Source of the DNA: Flavobacterium terrigena
GTDB lineage: Bacteria; Bacteroidota; Bacteroidia; Flavobacteriales; Flavobacteriaceae
Reading direction: 5' to 3'
DNA: 64,000 nt
NCBI RefSeq assembly: GCF_900108955.1
Contig: NZ_FNYA01000001.1
Location: 186,001 to 250,000, forward strand
This document shows, piece by piece, positions 27,259-35,569 of this stretch. The notes below the pieces were generated by a model that saw only the letters and a program-made list of their open reading frames with translations, had not been told where the DNA came from and did not search any database. A program made the translations under genes and the position numbers. Position 1 is the first letter of the stretch. Each line of letters starts with the position of its first letter.

Positions 27259-27672
27259 CTAATGAGGTAATTTATTTTTCAAAATTCCATAAATGTAAGT
27301 TCCTAGTAAAGCACCAAGTAGTACTACACAAATAGAAAAAACACCATTTCCAATTAAAATAAAAATCGGTCCAGGACAACTTCCTACTAGTCCCCAGCCC
27401 AAGCCAAACATTGTTCCGCCAATTATATATCTTGAATAGGAGAAATCTTTATCTTGAATATTAATTTCAGCTCCTTTAAAACCTTGAATATCTTTCTTTT
27501 TAATTAAATAAATCCCAGTAACACCTACAAAAATAGCGGTTGCAATAATTCCATACATATGAAAACTTTGAAACATAAACATCTCATAAATTCTATACCA
27601 AGAAACGGCTTCTGCTTTTGTTAATACGATTCCGAAAACGACACCAACTATAAAAAATTTTATCAACTTCAT
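27259..27672 (-). CDS. YeeE/YedE-type transporter, C-terminal half protein (DUF6691-like)
   Basis: A 137-residue membrane protein with four hydrophobic segments. The ATG at 27672 is preferred over an upstream TTG. The motif GWGLVGSCPGPIFILIG is the signature of the second half of YeeE/YedE sulfur-compound permeases, where the conserved cysteine lines the thiosulfate path in characterised homologues. It begins 4 nt after the stop of its partner, so the two form one translationally linked transporter pair. Confidence 0.85.
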   Translation of the reverse strand: MKLIKFFIVGVVFGIVLTKAEAVSWYRIYEMFMFQSFHMYGIIATAIFVGVTGIYLIKKKDIQGFKGAEINIQDKDFSYSRYIIGGTMFGLGWGLVGSCPGPIFILIGNGVFSICVVLLGALLGTYIYGILKNKLPH

Positions 27673-27676
27673 AATG

Positions 27677-28243
27677 TTACGAACCAAAAATTAATGGAAT
27701 TAAAAAATGTGCAGAAATTAATCCGCCAAGGAAAAAACCTATTACTGCAATAAGCGATGGAATTTGCAGGTTACTTAAACCAGAAATCGCATGGCCAGAA
27801 GTGCAACCACCAGCATAAGGCGTTCCAAATCCAATTAAGAATCCACCAATTAATAAAATGAAAAACCCTTTAATTGTAAATAAATTTTCTAAACTAAACA
27901 TAGCATCTGGACCTAATTTTCCATTGGGTGCATCAATATTTAATTGCTGTAAATTTTCAATTGTTTTCGGATTAATTTGAAGAATATCAGGAGAATCCAT
28001 CAAAAAATAAGAGGCTAAAAATCCTCCTACAATAGCACCTAATGCAATAGCTAAATTCCACCTTTGTTCTTTCCAATCAAAATCAAAATATTCAATTTTA
28101 CTTTTACCAAATGTTAAACTACATATATTTCTTAAGTTAGATGACATCCCAAAAGTTTTGCCAAAATAGGTTAACACTAACATGATAAGTCCGATTAAAA
28201 AACCTGAAACTGCCCAGTGCCAAGTACCTTGAATTACTTCCAT
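27677..28243 (-). CDS. YeeE/YedE-type transporter, N-terminal half protein
   Basis: A 188-residue membrane protein. The frame stays open upstream to a TTG at 28384, but the hydrophobic family start is MEVIQGTWHWAVSGFLIGLI at 28243. The upstream part overlaps a promoter and a repeat, so the ATG is chosen. The core GFLIGFGTPYAGGCTSGHAI contains the family cysteine motif GCTSGH. With the next gene it probably forms a thiosulfate or other sulfane-sulfur importer. The substrate is family inference. Confidence 0.87.
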   Translation of the reverse strand: MEVIQGTWHWAVSGFLIGLIMLVLTYFGKTFGMSSNLRNICSLTFGKSKIEYFDFDWKEQRWNLAIALGAIVGGFLASYFLMDSPDILQINPKTIENLQQLNIDAPNGKLGPDAMFSLENLFTIKGFFILLIGGFLIGFGTPYAGGCTSGHAISGLSNLQIPSLIAVIGFFLGGLISAHFLIPLIFGS

Positions 28244-28311
28244 ATATTGTGAAATATTATTTTTTGAATTACTATATTTGTTCTCGATTTCATATATAAA
28301 CTTTTCTTTTG

Positions 28312-28319
28312 CAAAGATA
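28312..28319 (-). promoter_or_regulatory. putative -7 element of the yeeE pair
   Basis: The minus strand reads TATCTTTG (TAnnTTTG), 68 nt ahead of the ATG at 28243. An identical TATCTTTG occurs at 28383-28390 on the same strand. The two boxes bracket the diverged repeat copy at 28320-28386. Confidence 0.35.
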
Positions 28320-28386
28320 ACATATGTATCACATTTAACAACCATAAGTGTTTGCTTACGCAGACTTTTTAATAGCGATTTCAAAG
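28320..28386. repeat. structured dispersed repeat, copy C (diverged)
   Basis: It shares with copies A (57681-57747) and B (60780-60845) the order ATATGT-ATCAC, then the hairpin core TTTGC-TTAC-GCAGA followed by CTT, then GCGATTTCA, in the same orientation. The middle AT-rich arms differ. The hairpin stem is kept through a T-G wobble. It lies between the divergent yeeE and DUF4199 genes and is bracketed by two CAAAGATA octamers (28312-28319, 28383-28390). Confidence 0.6.
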
Positions 28387-28395
28387 ATACAAAAA

Positions 28396-28872
28396 ATGAG
28401 TAAATTTAAAATAGAATTTAAATGGGCAATATACTACACTTTTTTAGGAATTATGTGGTTTCAGCTAGAAAAGTATTTAGGTTTTCATGATAAATACATT
28501 GCTAACCATCCAGCTTTTACCAACTTAATATACATTATCATTTTTGGAATTTATGTCCTTTTTTTAATTGATAAGAAAAAGAATTTTTTCAATGGAATAA
28601 TGTCTTGGCAACAAGGCTTTCTTTCTGGAGTGATTTTAGCTATTTTCGCTATGATTTTAACTCCATTTGCTACTTATTTTTCTTTAAAATATGTCAATCC
28701 AGATTTTTTCACAAACATGATTAATTATTCGGTTTCTAAAGGAATGAAACTAGAAAATGCACAAGCCATGTTTGGCACAACGGCGTATATGATTTTTGCT
28801 TCATTTGGAAACTTCTCATTTGGTATAATATTTGCAGCTTTGGCTTCGGCAATAGTAAAAACTAAAAAATAA
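28396..28872 (+). CDS. DUF4199 family membrane protein
   Basis: A 158-residue integral membrane protein with four helices. The ATG at 28396 (MSKFKIEFKWAIYYTFLGI) fits family starts, and the frame continues upstream without support. Typical segments are WQQGFLSGVILAIFAMILTP and the C-terminal GTTAYMIFASFGNFSFGIIF. The function of DUF4199 is unknown. It is divergent from the yeeE pair and 7 nt before a small lipoprotein gene. Confidence 0.8.
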   Translation: MSKFKIEFKWAIYYTFLGIMWFQLEKYLGFHDKYIANHPAFTNLIYIIIFGIYVLFLIDKKKNFFNGIMSWQQGFLSGVILAIFAMILTPFATYFSLKYVNPDFFTNMINYSVSKGMKLENAQAMFGTTAYMIFASFGNFSFGIIFAALASAIVKTKK

Positions 28873-28879
28873 TTTCATC

Positions 28880-29329
28880 ATGCGCAAAATAATTGTTTTA
28901 AGCTTCTTAGTCTTATTTATTTCATGTATAAGTACAAAAAACACCATTCAAAATATAGATGACACAGCGGTTTTACCCAAAATTGTTGGCCCTCAATTTG
29001 TTTTAACAGAAACTGCAACTGATTTAAAATACGGTTATAGTGAATTTTACCCAATCAATTTAGGATTTTCAAAATATGAAAACAGCAATAATTTAAATGT
29101 TGGTCGTTTTTTTAATGCTATAACTGGTCCAAATGGAGAAAAAGTAACGTATAAATTAATTGAAACGTGTTGCCCTTTTCCAAGTAAAAACAATAAAATG
29201 GGCGCTGGAACTTTAGATTTATATGAAATTTACTTTGATGAAAAGGCTACTGACAAGAAAATTTACATCAATACATTTGAAAAAGGTAACGTAATTTGTC
29301 CGAAAGGATTTTCAATAAAAAAAGTTTAA
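28880..29329 (+). CDS. small lipoprotein of unknown function
   Basis: A 149-residue protein with a lipoprotein signal (MRKIIVLSFLVLFISC). The mature part lacks known motifs except a vicinal cysteine pair (LIETCCPFPSKNN) and a later cysteine (NVICPKGF), which may form disulfides. It sits immediately upstream of kdsA, but a separate promoter is seen for kdsA, so a functional link is not implied. Confidence 0.7.
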   Translation: MRKIIVLSFLVLFISCISTKNTIQNIDDTAVLPKIVGPQFVLTETATDLKYGYSEFYPINLGFSKYENSNNLNVGRFFNAITGPNGEKVTYKLIETCCPFPSKNNKMGAGTLDLYEIYFDEKATDKKIYINTFEKGNVICPKGFSIKKV

Positions 29330-29359
29330 ACTTCTAACAACTAAACATCTAACTTTAAT

Positions 29360-29367
29360 TACCTTTG
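29360..29367 (+). promoter_or_regulatory. putative -7 element of kdsA
   Basis: TACCTTTG fits TAnnTTTG and lies 33 nt before the kdsA ATG. The -33 region holds no clear TTTG. Confidence 0.35.
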
Positions 29368-29400
29368 CATCACAAATAAAAACACAATAAACAACTACAC

Positions 29401-30219
29401 ATGAACTTAGATAATATTCCACAAATAAAACATACAAATAGTGGTAACTTTTTCGTACTTGCTGGTCCATGCGCTATTGAAGGCGAAGAAATGGCTTTAC
29501 GAATTGCAGAAAAATTAGTTACTATTACAGATAATTTACAAATTCCTTTTGTTTTTAAAGGAAGTTTCAAAAAAGCTAACCGTTCTAGAATTGATAGTTT
29601 TTCTGGAATTGGAGATGAAAAAGCCTTAAAAATATTAGAAAAAGTTTCAAAAGAATTTGGCGTACCAACGGTAACAGACATTCACACCAATGAAGATGCG
29701 GCTATGGCTGCTGCTTATGTTGATGTGTTACAAATTCCTGCATTTTTAGTTCGCCAAACGGATTTAGTTGTGGCTGCTGCCAATACAGGTAAAACTGTAA
29801 ACTTGAAAAAAGGACAATTTATGAGTCCGGAAAGCATGAAACACGCGGCTCAAAAAGTAAAAGATTGTGGTAACGATAATTTTATGATTACCGATAGAGG
29901 AACCATGTTTGGTTACCAAGATATGATTGTAGATTTCAGAGGAATCCCTACAATGAAAGAATTCGGAACTACTGTTTTAGATGTGACACATTCGTTACAA
30001 CAACCAAATCAAACAAGTGGTGTTACTGGCGGAAGACCAGATATGATTGAAACTATCGCTAAAGCTGGAATTGTAACTGGAGTTGATGGAATTTTCATTG
30101 AAACACATTTTGATCCTGCAAACGCAAAAAGTGATGGTGCAAACATGTTGCATTTAGATTATTTTGAAGGCTTAATGACGAAGTTAGTAGCCATCAGACA
30201 AACCATAAATAAATTTTAA
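29401..30219 (+). CDS. kdsA: 3-deoxy-8-phosphooctulonate synthase (KDO8P synthase)
   Basis: Condenses phosphoenolpyruvate with arabinose 5-phosphate to make KDO 8-phosphate for the lipopolysaccharide inner core. The 272-residue TIM barrel shows the family motifs FVLAGPCAIEGEEMALRIAE, FKGSFKKANRSR, GVPTVTDIHTNEDA, IPAFLVRQTDL and DVTHSLQQPNQTSG. KDO8P synthases come in metal-dependent and metal-free forms. The CAIEG motif keeps the cysteine that binds metal in the metal-dependent class. It is followed by an outer-membrane-type gene. Confidence 0.96.
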   Translation: MNLDNIPQIKHTNSGNFFVLAGPCAIEGEEMALRIAEKLVTITDNLQIPFVFKGSFKKANRSRIDSFSGIGDEKALKILEKVSKEFGVPTVTDIHTNEDAAMAAAYVDVLQIPAFLVRQTDLVVAAANTGKTVNLKKGQFMSPESMKHAAQKVKDCGNDNFMITDRGTMFGYQDMIVDFRGIPTMKEFGTTVLDVTHSLQQPNQTSGVTGGRPDMIETIAKAGIVTGVDGIFIETHFDPANAKSDGANMLHLDYFEGLMTKLVAIRQTINKF

Positions 30220-30242
30220 GAATAATAGAACTTAATACCCAA

Positions 30243-31118
30243 ATGAAAAAAATCTTAACGCTTGTTATAGCATTAATTTCTATAACAAGTTTCGCACAAA
30301 CAGATAACTTAGTAGATTTGCCTGTAACAAAAGAAAAATACACTGCTCATAATAAAGGTAAATTTTATATCTATTGGGGAGGAAACAGAGATAATTACGC
30401 TAAATCAGACATTCATTTTACTGGTGAAAACTACGATTTCACTTTATATGATGTTACAGCACAAGACAGACCAAAAGGTTGGCACATAGATTACGTCAAT
30501 CCAACAAGGATGACAATTCCTCAAACTAATCTTAGAATCGGGTATTTTATCAATGATCATTATAATATTTCTATTGGATATGACCATATGAAATACATTA
30601 TGGACAATGATATTAGAGTTAAATATAGTGGATATTATCCACAAGAAGGAGAAATTTCAGCTACACCAGGAAATACATTTGGCGAACATGCAACAGCTGA
30701 TGAAATTACTTTAACACCAGATTTTTTAACTTTTGAACATACAGACGGTTTAAATTATGTAAATACAGAAATTAATAGATTTGATGATATTTCACATTTA
30801 TTAAGACTTCCAAATACAGATAAATTTCAAATAAACTTAACTGAAGGTGTTGGTGGTGGATTTTTATTTCCAAGAACAAATGCAAAGGTTTTTAATAAGG
30901 AAAGATACGATGAATTTAATGTAGCTGGTTACGGAATTTCTGCAAAAGCTGGTTTAAATTTTACTTTCTTTAAATACTTCTTTATTCAAACAGAAATTAA
31001 AGGTGGTTATTTAAATATGAATAATATTAGAACTAGCTATAATCCATCTGACAAAGCGGAACAAGAAATATGGTTTTTACAAAAAATTATAACTGTTGGT
31101 GGAATTTTCAAGCTTTAA
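30243..31118 (+). CDS. predicted outer-membrane beta-barrel protein
   Basis: A 291-residue exported protein with a signal peptide (MKKILTLVIALISITSFAQ). The mature part has repeated amphipathic strands, for example GKFYIYWGGNRDNYAKSD, LRIGYFINDHYNISIGYDH and YGISAKAGLNFTFFKYFFIQ, with an aromatic-rich C-terminus (TVGGIFKL). This pattern is that of an 8-12-strand outer-membrane barrel. I do not recognise a named family. It may be cotranscribed with kdsA (23 nt gap) and ends at a hairpin terminator. Confidence 0.72.
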   Translation: MKKILTLVIALISITSFAQTDNLVDLPVTKEKYTAHNKGKFYIYWGGNRDNYAKSDIHFTGENYDFTLYDVTAQDRPKGWHIDYVNPTRMTIPQTNLRIGYFINDHYNISIGYDHMKYIMDNDIRVKYSGYYPQEGEISATPGNTFGEHATADEITLTPDFLTFEHTDGLNYVNTEINRFDDISHLLRLPNTDKFQINLTEGVGGGFLFPRTNAKVFNKERYDEFNVAGYGISAKAGLNFTFFKYFFIQTEIKGGYLNMNNIRTSYNPSDKAEQEIWFLQKIITVGGIFKL

Positions 31119-31139
31119 TTCTTTAAACATAAAAATAAA

Positions 31140-31171
31140 AAAAACGTGATAATTACTTATCGCGTTTTTTT
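31140..31171. terminator. bidirectional terminator
   Basis: The stem AACGTGATAA / TTATCGCGTT (one T-G wobble) is flanked by an A-run and a T-run. It lies between the convergent barrel and DUF1801 genes and overlaps the last codons of the latter. Confidence 0.7.
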
Positions 31172-31516
31172 ATACAACAACTTTGCTTCCCTAATAACTT
31201 CTCTTAAAACAATATCTTCTACTGAATCAATCTCAAAATAGCGTAGCGATTTAATGGTGTTTCTATTTTCTCCAATTAAAATATCTTGATGTAAAATTAA
31301 TTCATATCCTTTTGCAAAACCAATATCAACAAATCCTTTTGATTTATTTGGTGCTATATAAACAAATGGTTTCTTTTCATAATAAAAATATGGAATTCCC
31401 CACTTAAATAATAATTCAGTTACTTCAATTTCTTGTTCAATTACAGAAATTACATAATGAATAATCTCTTGAAATTGTGGGCTTTGTTTCAAAATATATA
31501 CTTCAGCTGGCTTCAT
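31157..31516 (-). CDS. DUF1801 domain protein (YdhG-like)
   Basis: A 119-residue small globular protein. The pattern ELLFKWGIPYFYYEKKPFVYI, then KGFVDIGFAKGYEL and a C-terminal helix with IREAKLLYKKTR, is typical of the DUF1801/YdhG group. These proteins have an unknown, possibly frataxin-like fold-related, function. There is no signal peptide, so it is cytoplasmic. It is monocistronic and convergent with the barrel gene. Confidence 0.8.
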   Translation of the reverse strand: MKPAEVYILKQSPQFQEIIHYVISVIEQEIEVTELLFKWGIPYFYYEKKPFVYIAPNKSKGFVDIGFAKGYELILHQDILIGENRNTIKSLRYFEIDSVEDIVLREVIREAKLLYKKTR

Positions 31517-31612
31517 TAATAATTTATTTATTCAAAAATAATTAAAATTCCTTGTTCAAATGAAATTTTATTATTTACTTTGTATTTCAAAGCACTTTAC
31601 AAACTTTCAATT

Positions 31613-31897
31613 ATGATAAATTCAGCACAAAAGAAAATAGGCGTCGCAGTAATAATCTTATTACTGATTCCATTTATTGCAATGCGATTTACCAATGAAG
31701 TCAATTGGTCATTAATTGATTTTATATTAATGGCAATATTATTAACAAGCACAGGATTGATTTGTGAATATTTAAATAGAAAAATAACCAACGAAAGAAT
31801 CAAAATTGCTACAATTATTGGTGTTGTAATTTTGTTTTTATTTATTTGGGGTGAATTAGCCGTAGGAATTTTTAACAGTCCAATTTCTGGATCATAA
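31613..31897 (+). CDS. small membrane protein of unknown function
   Basis: A 94-residue protein with three hydrophobic helices (KIGVAVIILLLIPFIAMRF, LIDFILMAILLTSTGLICEY, IATIIGVVILFLFIWGELAV). The ATG at 31613 is chosen over an upstream TTG. It is the first of four closely spaced genes (14, 19 and 56 nt gaps) that end with a winged-helix regulator. Membrane proteins of unknown role next to such a regulator recur in Flavobacteria. Confidence 0.7.
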   Translation: MINSAQKKIGVAVIILLLIPFIAMRFTNEVNWSLIDFILMAILLTSTGLICEYLNRKITNERIKIATIIGVVILFLFIWGELAVGIFNSPISGS

Positions 31898-31911
31898 TCT
31901 AAAGTAATCAA

Positions 31912-32538
31912 ATGGAAGATAAAAATTATTTAAACGACTTAAAAGAAATTAAAGAAATGATGAGTAAATCGTCTCAATTTATTTCTTTAAGCGGTTTGTC
32001 TGGTGTGTTGGCAGGTATTTATGCGTTAGTTGGTGCTTACTTTGCTTACAAAACGATCTATTTTGATACTTCAACTTCTGGAAATTATTCTTATTTAATT
32101 ATTTCAGAAAATGCGGTAATTAAATTATTTGCAATTGCTTCAATTGTTTTGGTTTTATCTATTGCAACAGGAATTCTTTTAAGCATAAAAAAAGCGAAAG
32201 AAAGCAATGATAAAATTTGGAATGCAACATCAAAACGTTTGGTCATTAATTTCATGATTCCACTTGCAGTTGGTGGTTATATGGGATTGTACTTAATTGA
32301 AAAAGAAAATTTTGCTTTACTAACTCCTCTTACTTTAATATTCTACGGATTAGCTTGTGTGAATGCGAGTAAATACACTTTAGGAGATGTAAGATATTTA
32401 GGCTTATCAATGATTTCATTAGGAATTATAAACACATTTTTCGTAGGTTACGGCTTACTATTCGCCGCTTTAGGTTTCGGTGTTTGTCATATATTTTATG
32501 GCGGTATGATGTGGTTTAAATATGAGAGAATTAAATAA
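31912..32538 (+). CDS. membrane protein of unknown function
   Basis: A 208-residue protein. A charged N-terminus (MEDKNYLNDLKEIKEMMSKS) precedes six hydrophobic segments, including FISLSGLSGVLAGIYALVGA and a C-terminal GYGLLFAALGFGVCHIFYGG. The N-terminal helix and membrane layout recur in hypothetical proteins found next to HTH regulators in Flavobacteriaceae. No catalytic motif is visible. It is probably cotranscribed with its neighbours on both sides. Confidence 0.7.
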   Translation: MEDKNYLNDLKEIKEMMSKSSQFISLSGLSGVLAGIYALVGAYFAYKTIYFDTSTSGNYSYLIISENAVIKLFAIASIVLVLSIATGILLSIKKAKESNDKIWNATSKRLVINFMIPLAVGGYMGLYLIEKENFALLTPLTLIFYGLACVNASKYTLGDVRYLGLSMISLGIINTFFVGYGLLFAALGFGVCHIFYGGMMWFKYERIK

Positions 32539-32557
32539 TAATTTAAATTCCAATATT

Positions 32558-32761
32558 ATGAAAAATGAAATAAGTCAAAAAGTAAATTGGGGTATCCTAT
32601 TCCCTCTTCTAATCATCCTTTTAGGAGCAATCTTACTAATTTACATGATTGCAGTTGAAGATGAACCAGGTGCTTTGCCTTTGATATTAATAATTGTAGG
32701 AATAGTACTTTTAACAAAGAATTGGTTCAAAATAAATAGAAATAACAGCTCTAATAAATAA
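32558..32761 (+). CDS. small two-helix membrane protein
   Basis: A 67-residue protein from the ATG at 32558. An upstream in-frame ATG at 32522 would overlap the previous gene by 17 nt and add 12 residues. Two hydrophobic segments (WGILFPLLIILLGAILLIYM and LPLILIIVGIVLLTKNWF) are separated by an acidic loop (VEDEPGA). Function unknown. Confidence 0.6.
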   Translation: MKNEISQKVNWGILFPLLIILLGAILLIYMIAVEDEPGALPLILIIVGIVLLTKNWFKINRNNSSNK

Positions 32762-32817
32762 TTAGAAAAATATAAAAATATTATAAAATAAGAATTAGCT
32801 TCGTGCTACGAAAACAA

Positions 32818-33114
32818 ATGAAAAACATCATCCAAAACATCAACAAAGCGTTTGACCACAGAATACGACTAGGAATTATGTCGGTTTTGATGGTAAACGA
32901 ATCTGTAGATTTTAATACGATGAAGGAATTTTTAGGTGCCACAGACGGAAACTTAGCCAGTCACATTAAAGCATTAGAAGCTGATGCATTTATTTCCGTT
33001 GAAAAACAATTTATTGGTAAAAAACCAAATACCAAATACAGCATCACTCCTATTGGCAAAAAAGCCTTTCAGGATCATATTAACGCATTGGAAAAATTAT
33101 TAAGTCAAAAATAA
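32818..33114 (+). CDS. winged-helix transcriptional regulator (HTH_34-like)
   Basis: A 98-residue DNA-binding protein. The ATG at 32818 is used because the upstream frame only reaches a GTG. The layout RLGIMSVLMVNESVDFNTMK, EFLGATDGNLASHIKALEAD (recognition helix) and a wing with GKKPNTKYSITPIGKKAF is that of MarR/ArsR-like single-domain regulators with no ligand domain. It lies at the end of the three-gene membrane run and before DUF1361 and creD, so it may control either group. Confidence 0.85.
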   Translation: MKNIIQNINKAFDHRIRLGIMSVLMVNESVDFNTMKEFLGATDGNLASHIKALEADAFISVEKQFIGKKPNTKYSITPIGKKAFQDHINALEKLLSQK

Positions 33115-33168
33115 CGCTATTTTTTTATTCATTAACTTTGAAAAACAAAGTACTTTTAATTATTAAAT

Positions 33169-33768
33169 ATGAACAAACTTGTCACCATCTACATTTTAAA
33201 TCGCAAACAAGACACTAACATTTGGTTAGCTTCATTAGTTGCAATTACATTATTATTACTTCGAGTAAAAATTACACATTCTATGTATTTATTATTTTTA
33301 ATTTGGAATTTGTTCTTAGCCATTGTTCCTTATTTCTTATCATCAAGTATTTACAATAACTTCTTCGATAAAAGCAAAAAAGTACAAAATAGCATTTACT
33401 CTTTAACTTGGTTGTTGTTTATTCCAAACACTTTTTATATTCTAACAGATTTCACACACTTACATTTCATAAATCCCTTTCAGTTTGGCTTAGACATGCT
33501 CATTCTATCAAGTTTTAGCTTCGCAGGATTTTATATTGGATTACTTTCATTACAACATATTCATCTCTTGACAACAGCAAAATATGGCAATAAAACTGGG
33601 AATTTATTTATTATAATCATTAGTTTTTTATCAGCATTTGGGATTTATTTAGGAAGAGTTTTACGCTTCAATAGTTGGGATATTATCTCCAAACCTATGG
33701 AACTTGTTTACAAATCAATTTATGCGCTTTTTAGTTTTGAAACCATCATTTACACCTTACAACTCTGA
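33169..33768 (+). CDS. DUF1361 family membrane protein
   Basis: A 199-residue integral membrane protein with about six helices. The conserved segments YSLTWLLFIPNTFYILTDFT and FGIYLGRVLRFNSWD are family hallmarks of DUF1361. Function unknown. It lies between the HTH regulator and creD. Confidence 0.82.
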   Translation: MNKLVTIYILNRKQDTNIWLASLVAITLLLLRVKITHSMYLLFLIWNLFLAIVPYFLSSSIYNNFFDKSKKVQNSIYSLTWLLFIPNTFYILTDFTHLHFINPFQFGLDMLILSSFSFAGFYIGLLSLQHIHLLTTAKYGNKTGNLFIIIISFLSAFGIYLGRVLRFNSWDIISKPMELVYKSIYALFSFETIIYTLQL

Positions 33769-33865
33769 TTAATAATTCTGATAAGTTATATCATTTTCTA
33801 CCATTGGAAACATTACAAAATCAATAACAATTAAATAAAAAATAACCTTTAAACTTAAAAACACC

Positions 33866-35173
33866 ATGGAAATCGACATCAAAACACCAGATCAAACTGA
33901 AAGCAAATCGTTTTTTCAATCGTCAACAGCAAAAATGATGATGGTTGGAATACTAACATTAGTTTTATTAATTCCGCTTTTCTTCGTACAAGATTTAATT
34001 ACAGAACGAAGCATTCGACAAAAAGAAGTGGTTTCAGAAACGACTTCAAAATGGGGAGGCGGCGTATATGTTTACGGACCAATATTAAAGATTCCTTATA
34101 AAAATCCAGTTACAGGAAAATCGAATTTTGCGTATTTCTTTCCAGAAGAATTGGATAATTCTATAACTGCAAGAATGGAAAAACCTTTAGAACGAGGTAT
34201 TTTTAAATCGAATGTATTTTCGACTAAGATGAATTTCACGGGTTCGTATTCGCAACCTAATTTTCAAATGCGAAATATTCCAGATGCGAATGTATATTGG
34301 AATCAAGCGAAAATTATCATCAGAACTACGAATTTGAAAAGCTTAAAAGATGAAGTCAAAATAAAATTTGCCAATCAGAGTTTAAAATTCGAACCAGGAA
34401 ACACAGAAAATAACGACAGCATTCAAACTTTAGAATCCACTACATTCGATTATAAATCGATTGCCAATTCGAGTAAATTTAGTTTCGATATTGCATTTAA
34501 CGGAAGTAAACAAATTAAAATTGTTCCTATCGGAAAAACAACTGATTCTAAAATGACATCAGATTGGAATTCACCAAATTTTAATGGAAACTTCTCTCCT
34601 ACTTCTCGTGATCTTTTTAAAGATGGTTCAGGTTTTAAAGCGAACTGGAAAATTTTACATTTTAACAGACCATTTGCACAACAATATTTCGAAGCTTTAC
34701 CAGAACTTTCAAATTATGCTTTTGCGACGGATTTCATCACGCCAGTTGACGAATACCAACAAAACGAGCGTGCAAGTAAATATGGGTTTTTAGTAATCGG
34801 ATTAACATTTTTAATCTTCTTTTTAATTCAATCGATAAGTAAAATCAATATTCATATTTTTCAATATTCGATGATTGGAATTGCATTAATTATGTTTTAC
34901 ACTTTATTGATTTCAATTACAGAACATAGTAGTTTTTCATTGGCTTACATCATTGCTGCCATAGCCGTAATTGCGCTGATTTCTCTATATTCAATATCGA
35001 TTCTGAAGAACAAGAAATTCCCAACATTTATTGCGATTTCATTAAGTGTTTTATACTCGTTCATCTTCGTCATCATACAATTAGAAGATTATGCCTTATT
35101 AGTGGGAAGTATTGGTCTATTTGCGATTTTAGCAGCCGTAATGTACTTTTCTAGAAAGATTGATTGGAAGTAA
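33866..35173 (+). CDS. creD: inner-membrane protein CreD family
   Basis: A 435-residue protein. An N-terminal membrane anchor (MMMVGILTLVLLIPLFFVQDL) is followed by a periplasmic domain of about 240 residues, and then by four to five membrane helices in the last 140 residues. The segment LITERSIRQKEVVSETTSKWG and the later TPVDEYQQNERASKYGFLVI are typical of CreD. In enterics CreD belongs to the CreBC regulon and affects envelope integrity and colicin tolerance. Here no CreBC genes are near, and the HTH gene upstream may take that role. It ends at a strong terminator. Confidence 0.88.
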   Translation: MEIDIKTPDQTESKSFFQSSTAKMMMVGILTLVLLIPLFFVQDLITERSIRQKEVVSETTSKWGGGVYVYGPILKIPYKNPVTGKSNFAYFFPEELDNSITARMEKPLERGIFKSNVFSTKMNFTGSYSQPNFQMRNIPDANVYWNQAKIIIRTTNLKSLKDEVKIKFANQSLKFEPGNTENNDSIQTLESTTFDYKSIANSSKFSFDIAFNGSKQIKIVPIGKTTDSKMTSDWNSPNFNGNFSPTSRDLFKDGSGFKANWKILHFNRPFAQQYFEALPELSNYAFATDFITPVDEYQQNERASKYGFLVIGLTFLIFFLIQSISKINIHIFQYSMIGIALIMFYTLLISITEHSSFSLAYIIAAIAVIALISLYSISILKNKKFPTFIAISLSVLYSFIFVIIQLEDYALLVGSIGLFAILAAVMYFSRKIDWK

Positions 35174-35188
35174 ATTTCTTTAAAATAA

Positions 35189-35222
35189 AAAACCCTGACA
35201 GATTTAATTTGTCAGGGTTTTG
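35189..35222. terminator. creD terminator (bidirectional)
   Basis: The perfect stem AACCCTGACA / TGTCAGGGTT, with flanking A and T runs, lies between creD and the convergent small gene at 35225. Confidence 0.88.
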
Positions 35223-35224
35223 TT

Positions 35225-35533
35225 TTATTTAATATAATCAATAATTAGAATAAGTAAAATTATAACAATTACTATATAAATATAAACTTTCTGAATTTTT
35301 ATATTGTCTCTGTAATCAATAATTTCGTTTGTTTCATAGTTAGCAATTATTTCGTTTTCGATTAGAATTTTATCAATCTCAACTTTATCTTTTTCAAGTA
35401 AATAATATCTTAATTTCATTTGATTTTCATCAGAATAAAATGAAATTTGTTTATTAATTAATTGCGATTCAAATCGTATTCTATCTTTCAATAAAACATA
35501 AATATGATAATAATTTTCTTTTATTTCACTCAT
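35225..35533 (-). CDS. small tail-anchored protein of unknown function
   Basis: A 102-residue protein. Residues 1-78 are hydrophilic and helical with many charged residues, and the last 20 or so (YIYIVIVIILLILIIDYIK) form a single membrane helix, giving a tail-anchor layout. No domain is recognised. It stands between creD and the sugar transporter on the minus strand. Confidence 0.6.
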   Translation of the reverse strand: MSEIKENYYHIYVLLKDRIRFESQLINKQISFYSDENQMKLRYYLLEKDKVEIDKILIENEIIANYETNEIIDYRDNIKIQKVYIYIVIVIILLILIIDYIK

Positions 35534-35569
35534 AGAATCTGAACACTAAAAACTGATCACTGAATACTA

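Noticed and set aside
28244..28384. N-terminal extension of the first yeeE gene from a TTG
   Set aside because: The 47 extra residues are polar, unlike any YeeE start, and overlap the promoter and repeat copy C.
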